From Atherix ibis (lineage: Eukaryota; Arthropoda; Insecta; Diptera; Athericidae): a stretch of 64,000 nucleotides of DNA. The DNA lies in assembly GCA_958298945.1 (NCBI GenBank), contig OY282605.1:42510811-42574810 (forward strand), given 5' to 3'. Positions 20,063 to 32,309 of this stretch are shown piece after piece; position 1 is the first letter of the stretch, and every line of letters starts with the position of its first letter. Made by a program: the position numbers and the translations under genes. The notes under the pieces were generated by a model, which saw only the letters and a program-made list of their open reading frames with translations, made no database searches and was not told where the DNA came from.

Positions 20063-21323
20063 CGAGCGTCACTCAACAAGTATTTAGCCTCACCGCCCGA
20101 TGGAACTGCTGTCACAAAAGAAATTTACCATCATGCAGTACATTCTTTTAGTAGACTACTGTCAAAGTTTCATTAGTTTTATTTTGAGAGCCTTTGAAAG
20201 CGAGCGTGTCGGTCGGTTGCACAAAAATGGAAAAAGAACAATATCGTTCGGTGATTAGATTCTTATTTTTGGAAGGGAAAACGCACAGCAAAATCAAAGA
20301 TCGCTTGGATGCTGTGTATGGTGACTCTTCTCCTTCGATGGCGACCGTCAAGAATTGGTTCAACGAGTTTGTTCGTGGCCGCTCGTCGGTTTTTGATGAG
20401 CCACGCTCAGGTGCCCCGAAAAAGGCTGCTACGGAGGAAAATGTTAAAAAAGTCCACGATCTCGTGTTGGCAGACCATCGATTGAAGGTTTACGAGATAG
20501 CTGAGACTGTGGGCATCGCAGTAGGAACGGTGCATCATATTCTACACGAAGAACTGGGCATGAGAAAGCTGTCGGCGTGGTGGGTGCCGCGGTTGCTCAC
20601 ACCGGAAAACAAGCGCAACCGTGAGACCACATCGGCGACGTGTTTGGCGCTGTTTCAGCGCAATCCAGTGGAGTTCTTGCATCGTTTCGTGACCGTCGAC
20701 GAAACATGGATTCACTGGTACACACCAGAGACCAAGGAACAGTCGAAACAGTGGACTTCACCCGGTGAACGTGCTCCGAAGAAGGCGAAGACTGTTCGAT
20801 CGGCCGGAAAGGTGATGGCCACCGTTTTCTGGGATTCACAAGGTGTGATCCACATCGATTACCTCGAGAAGGGTAAATCAATCACGGGGCGCTACTATGC
20901 TGACTTATTGGGCCGATTTGACGTCGAATTGAAGAAAAAGCGGCCCCGCCTTGCGAAGAAAAAAGTGCTGTTCCACCACGACAACGCGCCGGCTCATACC
21001 TCTCCCGTCGAAATGGCCAAATTGGTCGAATTGCCATCCACCGTTCTCTCCAGATTTGGCCCCCTGTGACTACTTTATATTTCCAAACCTGAAAAAATCA
21101 CTCGCCGGGAATAGATTTGGGTCGAATGAGGAGGTCATCGTCGCCACGGAGGCCTATTTTGCTTCCCTCGAGAAAATGTATTTTTTGGACGGGTTAAAAA
21201 AGTTAGAGCATCGCTGGGCCAAGTGTATCGAGCTTGAAGGAGATTATGTGGAAAAATAAATTGCAACCTTGCCAAAATTTTCGTTTTTCTTTTGTAGGCT
21301 AAGTACTTGTTGAATGACCCTCG
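20063..21323 (+). mobile_element. mariner element, family A copy 1, both ends and TA duplication
   Basis: 1,261 bp. The left end starts cgagcgtcactcaacaagta (two or three changes from the family end) and the right end is the inverted form, finishing tgttgaatgaccctcg. TA flanks it at 20061-20062 and 21324-21325, as expected for mariner integration. It carries the transposase pseudogene at 20227-21259. Three more copies of the family lie within the next 17 kb. Confidence 0.97.
20227..21259 (+). pseudogene. mariner transposase, family A copy 1 (one frameshift)
   Basis: The start is placed at the MEKEQYRSVIRFLFLEGK methionine, matching the usual mariner N-terminus; the frame is also open for 11 codons upstream (from 20194). 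Order: HTH1 (about residues 1-55), linker, HTH2 (ENVKKVHDLVLADHRLKVYE, IAETVGIAVGTVHHILHEEL), WVPRLL linker, then the catalytic domain with VTVDETWIHWYTPET (first Asp) and VLFHHDNAPAHTS (second Asp). About 17 bp are missing near 21026, where the ELRYELLPHPPYSPD region should be, shifting the frame. The C-terminal part, including SPDLAPCDY (third Asp) and KCIELEGDYVEK, continues in another frame to TAA 21257-21259. A complete member would be ~349 residues, a DD34D cut-and-paste transposase binding the inverted repeats. Confidence 0.96.
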
Positions 21324-21644
21324 TATCTCAAACGTTTTAAAAAGAAAAAATATTCTTTAGAGATAAAGTTTAAATGCGTCAATCAACGAAATTCTCAAAT
21401 ATGAGGCTCTGAAAATCCACAGATAATTGTTGATAAGCTATTGGATCCGTTAAAAGGAACTGTTTGGTGTGAATTTTGATCTAAAGGTGTCATTAGTATG
21501 TTTTTCTTTAAAAATAACGAAGCAGAGTGTGTTACAGTCAATTCTAAGCTCTATGGCTGTATAAAAATCTACAGTTTTTTCCTTTAATTAAAGATTTTAA
21601 TCTGGCTGTGTATGTGACTATAACAAAAAAATACCAAAAGACAC

Positions 21645-21835
21645 ACAACACAACAAATTTACGTTATTGATGTCAATTGACATCCAAGATTATCTGATTT
21701 GACGCTATTGAATGAACTCTAAAGCATTTATAAACCAACATCCTTGAAGTATGGGTTTGATTTATAGTCCGAAATGTGCAAAAAAGTTATTAAAAGTTAT
21801 CTCATAAGTATGGAGTCTTTTTTCATAAAAAAAAA
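21645..21835 (+). pseudogene. Tc/IS630-like DDE transposase relic, family G copy 2
   Basis: The plus strand shows HPRLSDLTLL near 21690-21720 (third catalytic region, compare RVSDLTPLDIF in the 36995 copy) and SEMCKKVIKSYLISMES at about 21765-21820, the C-terminal helix block. Frames are broken and the remaining domain is missing. Identification depends on the parallel blocks in the other family G copies. Confidence 0.6.
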
Positions 21836-21839
21836 GCTT

Positions 21840-23690
21840 AACATAAGATTTAAGCAATATTATAAAATAAAAATTTTATAAAATATTTGATATTTAAATA
21901 TAATTTATTCAAAGCGTAAAATGGATATTATTACAAATATCAAATAGCGGCCATAGAAGCAGACTATTTTTATTTCAGCAAAAATTGTATTTTTTTTTTT
22001 GGGCAAGCATCCCTTATTTATTTATTATAACTATCTGTTTACTAGATAAGGACAATGAAGCCCCTCGATTATTCTTCTCTTCTATTCTTTTACTACCCTC
22101 TAATATTCGTTCACTACCCTCACTTACCGTGATATATTCGTAACTATGTACTAGAATCAAGAGGATTTTCTGACTCTTATTTTTTTTATTTTGGAAAAAA
22201 AACTATTTTCTATTGTTAGAAAAATATGAAGATGCATTTAGAAAGTCACAATCATTCTCATATGAGTATACAGTTGACGTTGTTTTTTTTTTGCTAGTCA
22301 AGAAGGCAAAGTTTCAGAAACAAACGAAATTCATCCATTTTAGGGAGGTCATATCCTACGTCCGTTCCAGTTTATGAATAGGGCTGAGTGCAAGCAGATG
22401 ACACTTCCGAACCTCATCAAAAACTGTGGCTCGTCCATTTGTCTATCATCTTAGGTTAATGATAAATCACTTCAGACACGTGCTGATAATGATGCATTCT
22501 TATTATTATGCCAGTATCAACCAACGTATAGAAAAATTCTCTAGAGAAAATATACTCTTATAAGAAACGTATGTCCATATAATATACAATCTATAAACGG
22601 CCAATCTTTGGATTTAAAATAAATAGTCAATAGTTAAAATAATATCCTAACTATAAGGGTCGGCCTTAGTTCAATACAATTTTTTCTTTCCCAGTAAATT
22701 TGATTGTTACCAATTTACTTATGGTAGAATTGCGTCAGCGTCGCACATGCATGTAAAATCCGAAATGTCATATAAAAGGGGATAAAATCCTTTTCATATA
22801 GTATTTATGTATACTCATTGAGAGTATAAAATATGAGTTCTTAAGTAGTTATCACCGTTTGTTTACTTATTGTTATTGGTAGGGTTTAAGTGGTATGAAA
22901 ATGTACTTAACTCCTTGGCTTTTCTGTCTAACACTCTATGACTTATCGAGATTCTCTCTTTTAACCCATCTACTTGGGAACATACCATCTTTATAAACGC
23001 TTCAATATTGAGGTTATTACTTAAAAAGGGATATCATTAAGTGTTATACAATTATTCCCAAAGAGCTACGAATTAAAACAGAAGTAATAAAAAAATTTTT
23101 TTTTAATAATATCTTTCCCAGGAGAATATTTTCACACTTATTGTCCTTACACAAATACTAATACCTATGCACAAAAATAACGAGTATATTATATGGAAAA
23201 AATTATATATTGTTTTTTTTTTACTTCATTTTTTTTTTATATAATAAAATTTTAATACTGTCGTAAATTTTTACTCATATTATTTGGATAATTCCAGGTA
23301 AACCAAAAAAAAAAAAAAACAAAGAGAGACCAAACGTTCCCCAAGTGAGCCACAATTGTTAACTTTATTTTACATAAAGAGAAATAATCGTCTGGTATCA
23401 TATACTCATAATACGAAAAGAATTTATGGTGTTATCATGTGTATTGTTACTTTTATGAATGGATTATAAAATATAAATTGAACAATTGTTAAAAAAATTA
23501 TTTAATTTTTTTAAAAATATATTTCCTATAATATTATTTAATAATCATACAATGTGCATATGTATTTTATAGCTTATCTTTTAGTATATTATTGATAATG
23601 TCTATCAATTATAAGAAGTTTCCTCAATTTTATAGCTACTTTTGAAATTTTTAATAGTAAATTTCATGATAAATGTATTCATACTCGTAT
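21840..23690. other. AT-rich stretch, no supported gene
   Basis: No coding family, RNA gene or element end recognised. Contains several poly(A)/poly(T) runs. Confidence 0.4.
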
Positions 23691-23691
23691 A

Positions 23692-24978
23692 CGAGGGTCA
23701 TTCAACAAGTACTTAGCCTACAAAAGAAAAACTTTGGAAAGGTGGCAATATATTTTTCCACATAATCTCCTTCAAGCTCGATACACTTGGCTCAGCGATG
23801 CTCTAACTTTTTTAACCCGTCCAAAAAATACATTTTCTCGAGGGAAGCAAAATAGGCCTCCGTGGCGACGATGACCTCCTCATTCGACCCAAATCTATTC
23901 TCGGCGAGTGATTTTTTCAGGTTTGGAAACAAAAAGTAGTCACAGGGGGCCAAATCTGGAGAGTACGGTGGATGGGACAGCAATTCATAGCGCAATTCGA
24001 CCAATTTGGCCATGGCGACGGCGGAAATGTGAGCCGGCGTGTTGTCGTGGTGGAACAGCACTTTTTTCTTCGCAAAGCGGGCCCGCTTTTTCTTTAATTC
24101 GACGTCAAATCGGCCCAATAAGTCAGCATAGTAGCGCCCCGTGATTGTTTTACCCTTCTCGAGGTAATCGATGTGGATCACACCTTGTGAATCCCAGAAA
24201 ACGGTGGCCATCACCTTTCCGGCCGATCGAACAGTCTTCGCCTTCTTCGGAGCACGTTCGCCGGGTGAAGTCCACTGTTTCGACTGTTCCTTGGTCTCTG
24301 GTGTGTACCACTGAATCCATGTTTCGTCGACGGTCACGAAACGACGCAAGAACTTCGCTGGATTGCGCTGAAACAGCGCCAAACACGTCGCCGATGTGTT
24401 CTCACGGTTGCGTTTGTTTTCCGGTGTGAGCAAACGCGGCACCCATCGCGCCGACAGCTTTCTCATGCCCAGTTCTTCGTGTAGAATATGATGCCCGGCT
24501 CCTACTGCGATGCCCACAGTCTCAGCTATCTCGTGAACCTTCAATCGACGGTCTGCCAACACGAGATCGTGGACTTTTTTAACGTTTTCCTCCGTAGCAG
24601 CCGTTTTCGGGGCACCTGGGCGTGGCTCATCAAAAACCGACGTGCGGCCACGAACAAACTCGTAGAACTTATTCTGGACGGTCGCCATCGAAGAAGAAGA
24701 GTCACCATACACAGCATCCAAGCGATCTTTGATTTCGCTGCTCGTTTTCCTTTCCAAAAACAAGAATCTAATCACCGAACGATATTGTTCTTTTTCCATT
24801 TTTGTGCAACCGACTGACACGCTCGCTTTCAAAGGCTCTCAAAACAAAACTAATGAAGGGAATCGACTTAAACTTTGACACTAGGCTACTTAAAAAAACG
24901 TACTGCACGATGGTAAATTTTTGTTGTGACAGCAGTTCCATCGGGCGGTGAGGCTAAGTACTTGTTGAATGACCCTCT
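23692..24978 (-). mobile_element. mariner element, family A copy 2, full length
   Basis: 1,287 bp, the longest and best preserved family copy. The left end (3' end of the element) begins cgagggtcattcaacaagta at 23692. The right end is its inverse with the last base changed (gaccctct). TA duplications lie at 23690-23691 and 24979-24980. The transposase runs leftward from 24799. Confidence 0.97.
23792..24799 (-). pseudogene. mariner transposase, family A copy 2 (single late nonsense codon)
   Basis: Starting at the MEKEQYRSVIRFLFLERK methionine (24799), 335 codons are open to a TGA at 23792-23794, where sister copies have TGG in HRWAKCIEL. About 14 C-terminal residues would be lost. Both helix-turn-helix motifs, the WVPRLLTPENKRNRENTSAT linker and all three catalytic aspartates are present: VTVDETWIQWYTPET, VLFHHDNTPAHIS and PPYSPDLAPCDYF (DD34D). 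The normal stop downstream is also lost. The frame is also open 11 codons upstream of the chosen start (to 24832). It is the nearest to an intact transposase in the window; whether the truncated protein would be active cannot be told from sequence. Confidence 0.96.
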
Positions 24979-25238
24979 TAAGGGTAAGTGGCAAATAATT
25001 TCCCATATTTTTTTCCTGATAAATATTGTAATTTCCTATATTATTCTATACATTATTTCCAATAGTAGATTTTAGCATATTTAATATAATTTAATTCACA
25101 ATAAAATGACAAAAATATTTTGTTGCATTAAAATTACTGAGAAAAGTTTTATTCAAAAAAATTCATTGAAGGAAGATTTCTTTGGATTAAAATTTCTTTA
25201 ATTATTTATAATTACAAAAAAAAAACAATTACTTTCCA

Positions 25239-25340
25239 TACCGGCCCAGTGGTACAGTTGAATCCCACTAAGCCATGGTCCTACGCTTATTCCGAAAACC
25301 CACTAAAAGGTAAATTCTACTTTAATTTCTTTATTATGTT
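25239..25340 (+). mobile_element. tRNA-derived SINE fragment, second copy
   Basis: A-box-like cggcccagtgg (from 25242) and a degraded B box (agttgaatccc) are followed by the block catggtcctacgct shared with the SINE at 8645-8735. About 25 bp between the boxes are missing compared with that copy. Confidence 0.55.
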
Positions 25341-25344
25341 ATTC

Positions 25345-26665
25345 TTTGCTTAACGAAAAAATAGCGAAAAACATCTGAAAAAAGCCATCATCCATCAGAA
25401 ACACGAACATATCAATACCATCTTTCGATGGGAAAACCAATCTTGGATAAAAACCCATACTAGTCAAAGACGGCAACCCAAAATGGACACAATGGCCGTC
25501 CCTACCTACTGGACAAAAGCATGGTACCACACCAAAACTTAACGAAAATAAGCAACAGAATAGCTACAGCGGACCGATCATCTACTTACTTAACGAAGAG
25601 AAAAACATTTTCTTTAAAACCGAAACAATCGTAATTAGAACATTTCTTAACTGGTGGATATATTTTCCTTTATGCTTTACCACTTTCTACGATAGATTTC
25701 TGATCTTCATTATTCCAGGTTAATAAAATGTCCTCTCTTCAATGGCGGAAAATTCCTCCTGGTTCCGTTTTATCGAAATTTTAAAATCAAATTCTTTTAA
25801 GGACATTTTTTTTAAAGAAATGAAATAGGTTGTGATCAGAAGGGTGAATATTGTGGATAAAATAAATCATTCCAACCCAACAGCAACAACTTCATGATGG
25901 AAAATAAAGCCTTTACGACTCACTGTCGAATACCATCACATTCTAATCCCACCAAATTGAGAAGAGGATCTTCTTTAGATGAAATTCTGGTTTTAGGACC
26001 ATTTACAAAAGTTAACCAAATTTTTCTCACGATCGTTTCCTCTTTAAATTATTATATACGATCTATTTTTGGGAACTATAAATATTGACTTAAAAATCGA
26101 TCACTTTTTTTGCCTTTCCTTTATGAAACGATCGTGCAGAAAATTGGTCTAAAATAAATATTTTAATGTGTCCAATAGAAGGTTAGACTCACTCAGTTAG
26201 TCAGGAACCAAAACATTAAGACGACTAAATTAGAAGTTTAGCGTAAAGAATTTTCTACTCTGATTTTTAATAGACAAAGATTTTCTTAAATCTACCGCGT
26301 CGTACACTATCGGCTTTTTATGATCAGCGCCCACCTCAACTTAACGATCTTAAAAGGAAAAATTGCCCGACCAAAATCTCGAAAACAATTATTTGGCATG
26401 ACCGTCCTTTTACAGCATCTTTTCGGTTTTTTCTTAACACTTTATGCTGTTTTTTGTACATTTCAAAAATAAAAAAATAATATGCATTAACTGCTCTCAG
26501 TTATTCTACATACTTGAATAACTCATTTATCCAATTTATGCTTATAGAAATTAAAAATTAATAAAATATATTTTAAATACTAATTTTTAAAAAAATTTTA
26601 TTTAATAAAATTATATTAATTTTGCCATTTTATATCAAATATAATTTTGTTTAAATAATTACCAT
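25345..26665. other. no supported gene
   Basis: Less AT-rich up to about 25600, where the SINE body could continue, but no family is recognised. The open frames at 25339-25530 (minus) and 25894-26088 (plus) lack known domains. Confidence 0.4.
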
Positions 26666-26669
26666 TAGA

Positions 26670-26945
26670 TCTCTTGCCTGACACGATTTTTTTGAGGTTA
26701 TTATTTATGGTTTTTTAAACTTTTCGTTCTATTACTTGACGGATATTAGTTTTTAAATGCTCTAAATCTTAAAATTTATTTATTAAAAAATAATTTTTTG
26801 CATAGTCTTATAATTAAAAATATTAAAACTGTCAAATGACACAATTTTTAAGGCCAATTACCACTACCAAATTTTAAAATAACGTATTCAAAGAAATTTG
26901 TCTGTAATAAAGGTAAAATTTGTTGTGTTTTGTGATTTGTGGTAT
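26670..26945 (-). pseudogene. Tc/IS630-like DDE transposase relic, family G copy 3
   Basis: On the minus strand: VILKFGSGNWP, KLCHLTVLIF (near 26830-26870), then codons resembling ALKTNIRQVIERK (near 26715-26765) and INNNLKKIVSGKRSN (26670-26710). These align in order with ISRFG..NWPPRSC, DLTPLDF, LKNNIR.VMA and NNNFKEIRSCK of the other copies. Frames are broken, and upstream parts are not recognisable. Confidence 0.55.
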
Positions 26946-26949
26946 TGTT

Positions 26950-27990
26950 TTATTAAAGCTACATATTGTTTAGATATAAATCTTTAAATTAAGGTTAAAA
27001 AAATTATTTAAGTTAATGTCAAAAAATGGTCATAGTGCTTCATTTTACGCTGCCAAAAACCACATGAACTTTAAGACTATCCCAGCAATATTAAAAATGT
27101 AAAAAAAAAATTAAATGTTCACACTTTTATTAAATTTAAGTTATAAAGCCATAAATAAATGAAAATCCAATTTATAATGACAAACTAAAAAATCTTTTCC
27201 CAATAGAAAAAAATATAATATTTTACAAAATAATTTACTTTTGATGTTAGCTAGTCAGATTTTTTCCATATTATGACTAAACATAATATTTATTTTTATA
27301 TAACCATTTATATACCATATACATATATAAGCATATATATTTTAATCGTTTATTACCAATAAATTCTAAAAAAAAAAAAATTTATGTACATACAAAAATA
27401 ATATAATAGTTAGACTAAAAGTTTCGTGCAACTTTTCCACACAATTGTTTAGTTTATGCTCACCTCGTGGTTAACATGTTTATAGCATCGTACACTGGTA
27501 CCATAAATACCAATAAAAATTTATGTTCTTAAGTAGAGCATCATTGGAGCATAGAGACAATCATTTTCTTTAACAATCTTCAAGAACTTGGAAGAATATT
27601 CTAATAATAGTTTTTTTTCCCTTAAGTTCTTATCATCCTTTGTTTTTTTATGAATTTTTTTTTTATAATTTTATTTTGTTACACAAATATTCTAAGCATA
27701 AATGGTAACTTTGTTTTTTTTTTTTTAAAAAAATAGGAAAATACCAAAGGTATTGTTTGTTATATAATATAATTCTGCTAAAATAGTAGCATGTCCTAGA
27801 AAAATAGTGCAATATTTAAAGTAGTAGTTAATAAGTTAGGATCTATAGTAGTACCAAATTCCAGGTGCTAAGCTATTGACCTTTGAAGATAACTAAAAGT
27901 TAAGTATTATTTTTTAATTATCTTCAAAGGATCCAACTAGAAAATTATTTTCCCAATAAAATAAATACAGTTTAATAATTACGTACTTAT
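26950..27990. other. AT-rich stretch, no supported gene
   Basis: Contains a short inverted repeat (cctttgaagataa at 27890, inverted ending at 27930) and otherwise nothing recognised. Confidence 0.4.
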
Positions 27991-27993
27991 ATA

Positions 27994-29230
27994 CGAGGGT
28001 CATTCAACAAGTACTTAGCCTCACCGCCCGATAGAACTGCTGTCACAAAAAAACCATCGTGCAGTACATTCTTTTGTAGCCTACTGTCAAGTTTCAGTCG
28101 ATTCCCTTCATTAGTTTTGTTTTGAGAGCCTTTGAAAGCGAGCGTGTCGGTCGGTTGCACAAAAAGGGAAAACGTGCAGCGAAATCAAAGATCGCTTGGA
28201 TGCTGTGTATGGTGACTCTTCTCCTTCGATGGCGACCGTCAAGAATTGGTTCAACGAGTTTGTTCGTAGCCGCACGTCGGTTTTTGATGAGCCACGCCCA
28301 GGTACTCCGAAAACGGCTGCTACGGAGGAAAACGTTAAAAAATTCCACGATCTTGTGTTGGCAGACCGTCGATTGAAGGTTCACGAGATAGCTGAGACTG
28401 TGGGCATCGCATTAAGAATGGTGCATCATATTCTACACGAAGAACTGGGCATGAGAAAGCTGTCGGCGCGATGGGTGCCGCGTTTGCTCACACCGGAAAA
28501 CAAGCGCAACCGTGAGAACACATCGGCGACGTGTTTGGCGCTGTTTCAGCGCAATCCAGCGGAGTTCTTGCGTCATTTCGTGACCGTCGACGAAACATGG
28601 ATTCACTGGTACACACCAGAGACCAAGGAACAGTCGAAACAGTGGACTTCACCCGGCGAACGTGCTCCGAAGAAGGCGAAGACTGTTCGATCGGCCGGAA
28701 AGGTGATGGCCACCGTTTTCTGGGATTCACAAGGTGTGATCCACATCGATTACCTCGAGAAGGGTAAAACAATCACGGGGCGCTACTATGCTGACTTATT
28801 GGGCCGATTTGACGTCGAATTGAAGAAAAAGCGGCCCCGCTTTGCGAAGAAAAAAGTGCTGTTCCACCACGACAACGCGCCGGCTCACAATCCGCCGTCG
28901 CCATGGCCAAATTGGTCGAATTGCGCTACGAATTGCTGCCCCATCCACCGTATTCTCCAGATTTGGCCCCCTGTGACTACTTTTTGTTTCCAAACATGAA
29001 AAAATCACTCGCCGAGAATATATTTGGGTCGAATGAGGAGGTCATCGTCGCCACGGAGGTCTATTTTGCTTCCCTCGAGAAAATGTATTTTTTGGACGGG
29101 TTAAAAAAGTTAGAGCATCGCTGGGCTAAGTGTATCGAGTTTGAAAGAGATTATGTGAAAAAATAAATTGCCACCTTTCCAAAATTTTCGTTTTTCTTTT
29201 GTAGGCTAAGTACTTGTTGAATGACCCTCG
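27994..29230 (+). mobile_element. mariner element, family A copy 3, both ends and TA duplication
   Basis: 1,237 bp. Left end cgagggtcattcaacaagta at 27994; right end is its inverse finishing gaccctcg at 29230. TA at 27992-27993 and 29231-29232. A 47-bp deletion near 28167 removes the transposase start compared with copies 1 and 2. Confidence 0.97.
28167..29166 (+). pseudogene. mariner transposase, family A copy 3 (start deleted, one frameshift)
   Basis: The initiating ATG and about 15 codons are removed by the 47-bp deletion. From 28196 the frame is open through HTH2 (KVHEIAETVGIALRMVHHIL), VTVDETWIHWYTPET (first Asp) and VLFHHDNAPAH (second Asp). A single-base loss at about 28889 (AHN instead of AHTS) moves the rest, LVELRYELLPHPPYSPDLAP and the third Asp, into another frame ending at TAA 29164-29166. 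Inactive as it stands. Apart from these lesions it is very close to copies 1 and 2, so the family spread fairly recently compared with the other relics here. Confidence 0.96.
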
Positions 29231-29232
29231 TA

Positions 29233-31200
29233 CTTCTTTGAAATAAGACAATTTTTCTACATTTTTGTTACTAGTAGTTAGTTTGAAAAATATTTGAACA
29301 ATTAATAAATAATGAAATTATTAAATAAATAATCAATAATTGTTTTGATTTTTTTTATTTGTACATAAACTAATAAATTCAGGTGTTTTTTCTCTTAAAA
29401 TAAATTATTTACTTTTAATGAATTGTCACAAAAATACGTAGAAAAAATCCTTTATGAAATAATTTAACTAAATATTTTATTAAATAGGTTTTTTTCAGAA
29501 ATTATACCCTATTTATTTATGAATTAAAAGAAAAACCTTATTATTATCAACAATAACAATAAACACAAATTAGAATATTTAATAAGAAATTCTTTGTTTA
29601 TTCTTTAATCCTTTTTCAGTTTTAATTATATTCTACCTTTATTGGTCATAATTATTTTTAATTATTTCTAAACAATATGATGGGTTGTTTATTTTTTTCA
29701 ATAGAATTATTTCTATAAACAATTAAATAATTTTTTTTTAAATAAAAATTTAATAGAAATAGTATTTTTTTTTAAAAAAAAAAAGGAACCCCTTAGAAAT
29801 GATATTCGATTTTGATATCATTAATAATACTGTCGAAGTTGGTGCATTTGATTACTAACAACACTGATAAGCCAACTTGTTTCAATTATAATTAGTAGCT
29901 TAGAATTTGATAGATGTTGTATACCTTTTGACATCCTATTTATTACCGTTCACAAACATCGAAATACCTGCTGATATGGTCTCATGTCGTGCCTATACTT
30001 CCACAGAACATGAATTCATTACCGTTCGTACTTCAACAGCTAATTGGATTTTGATGAAACTTTAACGATAGTTTCACTTCTCTATGTACTCGTAAGTATT
30101 GACGACATTATTTTTGGTGGAGCTCGTATATACACAAATATACTTACGTTACTATATATGAAGTCGATTTTTCTTTATATTCATATAGGAGAGAAATTCC
30201 AAATTATAATCGTAATCAACTGAAACGATAAGCCAACTTTACATCTTGTGGCCAATTTAGTCACACCTGCTTGGCACTAGACAAAAGTAATATTTCTTAT
30301 TGCATGCAATTTAATTTTCAGATATTTTCTCATATGGAATAAATATCTAATAAATTCTACTATATACAGCACACTATTTAAACAATCTATACAACAAAAA
30401 ATTTCATATTTGAATAAAGGTTAACTTTTACTTACAGAAAACTACGTGTTGTGCATAAGCTATGAGAGTTAATTATAACCTTTAGTATTAATAAAATAAA
30501 TATCAAAAATTTCAGTTTGTTTTTCTATTGAAATAAATCAATTTGTCCTTCAACTAAATTAATATAATACATTTCATTTTTTATTAATTCATTTATTTCA
30601 GAATAATAAATTCTTATCCATTAATATAGCCAAACAAGTTCATTCAATCGAAATCTAACTGGACACTTGAAATAAATTAAAAATACTTCAAAATGATTAT
30701 TATAAATAGTATCAATAAATAAACCATATTTATTAGATTATTTTGGACAACAAAAATTTAATAATTAACAATATTCTTAATGACACATAAATTTTCTATT
30801 AAATATTCATTTCTTTAAAAGAAAACTTTTATCTATCATTGGAAATTAAATATCATTAATTATCTTATTTTAATTTAAGTATTTTCCCAAGGACTCTCTT
30901 TTCCAAGAACTTTTAGATACATAAACAAAAAATAATTTTCTACATCCTATAAACTTTTATTTTTAACATAAACTTTTGGTTTAAATTAAGTGTACATTGC
31001 CGAAAATATAATAAAAATGGCATCACTTATATCAATCTGGTAATACTTTGGACTCATAAACATACAGCACAAATTTCAATAACATCCCGATTTTGTGTTA
31101 AACTTACTAAATAATATTAATATAATTAAAATAATTATAAGAAGAATAAATTTTAAATTTAAACTTATGTTAATTAATAAAAGATAAATTTTAAATTATT
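29233..31200. other. AT-rich stretch, no supported gene
   Basis: No protein family, RNA gene or element end recognised. Confidence 0.4.
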
Positions 31201-31204
31201 TTTT

Positions 31205-32112
31205 CCTTCTCACATTGCTTTTGTCAGTAGGAATCGGAAGAGAGAGACGAGAGTAATCTGATAAGTTAGTGATAAATGCAGAAATATTATTGATATTATC
31301 AGAACGATATTAATTTTATCATTTGGAATTGTTAAAAAGACATTATAAAAAATATTATTAATATCACTTGATTAGTTTAGGTTGACAGACATTGAAACAA
31401 AACAAGGTTCAGTCAAAATATTAGAGTTCTACCAGCGACTGGCTTGTCGCACTGCTTTTGTCATTAGGAAATCGGAAGAGAGAGACGAGAGTAATCTGAT
31501 AAGTTAGTGATAAATCCGAAAACTACTATTGATATTATCACAACGATATTATTTTTATCTTTTGGAATTGTTAAAAAGACATTATAAAAAATATTATTAA
31601 TATCACTTGATTAGTTTAGGTTGACAGACATTGAAACAAAACAAGGTTCAGTCAAAATAATGGAGTTCTACCAGCGACTGGCTTGTCGCACTGCTTTTGT
31701 CATTAGGAAATCGGAAGAGAGAGACGAGAGTAATCTGATAAGTTAGTGATATATGCAGAAATATTATTGATATTATCAGAACGATATTAATTTTATCATT
31801 TGGAATTGTTAAAAAGAAATCATAATATATATTATTAATATCACTTGATTAGTTTAGGTTGACAGGAATTGCAAGAAAACAAGGTTCAGTCAAAACAATG
31901 GAGTTCTACCAGCGACTGGCTTCTCTCACTGCATTTGTCAGTAGGAAATTGAAAGACAGATACAAGGGCAATCTGATAAGTTAGTGATAAATGCAAAAAC
32001 TACTATTGTTATTATCAAAACAATATTATTATTATCATTGGGAATTGTTAAAAAGATATCATAAAAATTATTATTAACATCACTTGATTAGTTTAGTTTG
32101 ACAGACATTGAA
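31205..32112. repeat. tandem array, 238-bp unit, about 4 copies, of mariner origin
   Basis: The landmark tctgataagttagtgata occurs at 31258, 31495, 31734 and 31972 (spacings 237, 239, 238). The same 18-20 bp occurs inverted at 32914-32933, the far end of the adjacent mariner relic, so it is that element's terminal repeat. Each complete unit also contains ttcagtcaaaataatggagt, which matches transposase coding sequence of the relic (32510-32530). A unit is therefore an internally deleted mariner end plus about 70 bp of other sequence. The fourth unit ends early at about 32112. Confidence 0.93.
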
Positions 32113-32309
32113 AAAATAAAATACAATTTTTTGCAGGAACCAAACCATATCTGAAACTGAAAATCAACCTTGAAAAGTATAATAGGTCAATACCACCATC
32201 TAATTTATGTCACCACCGAAGACATATCTTTTAATATCTATGATATCGTTTTAAAATACCCTTGAGTGATAGTACATAAGTTAACTGACATCAAAATTAA
32301 TATGTAGGC

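Noticed and set aside
20597..20881. Long open frames antisense to the mariner transposases, here and at 24145-24429, 28488-28772 and 37975-38313
   Set aside because: They recur at the same place opposite every family A copy because of its GC-rich codon pattern; they are shadows of the transposase.
31205..32112. CRISPR array
   Set aside because: Repeats are contiguous 238-bp units without distinct spacers and derive from a mariner element in an animal genome.
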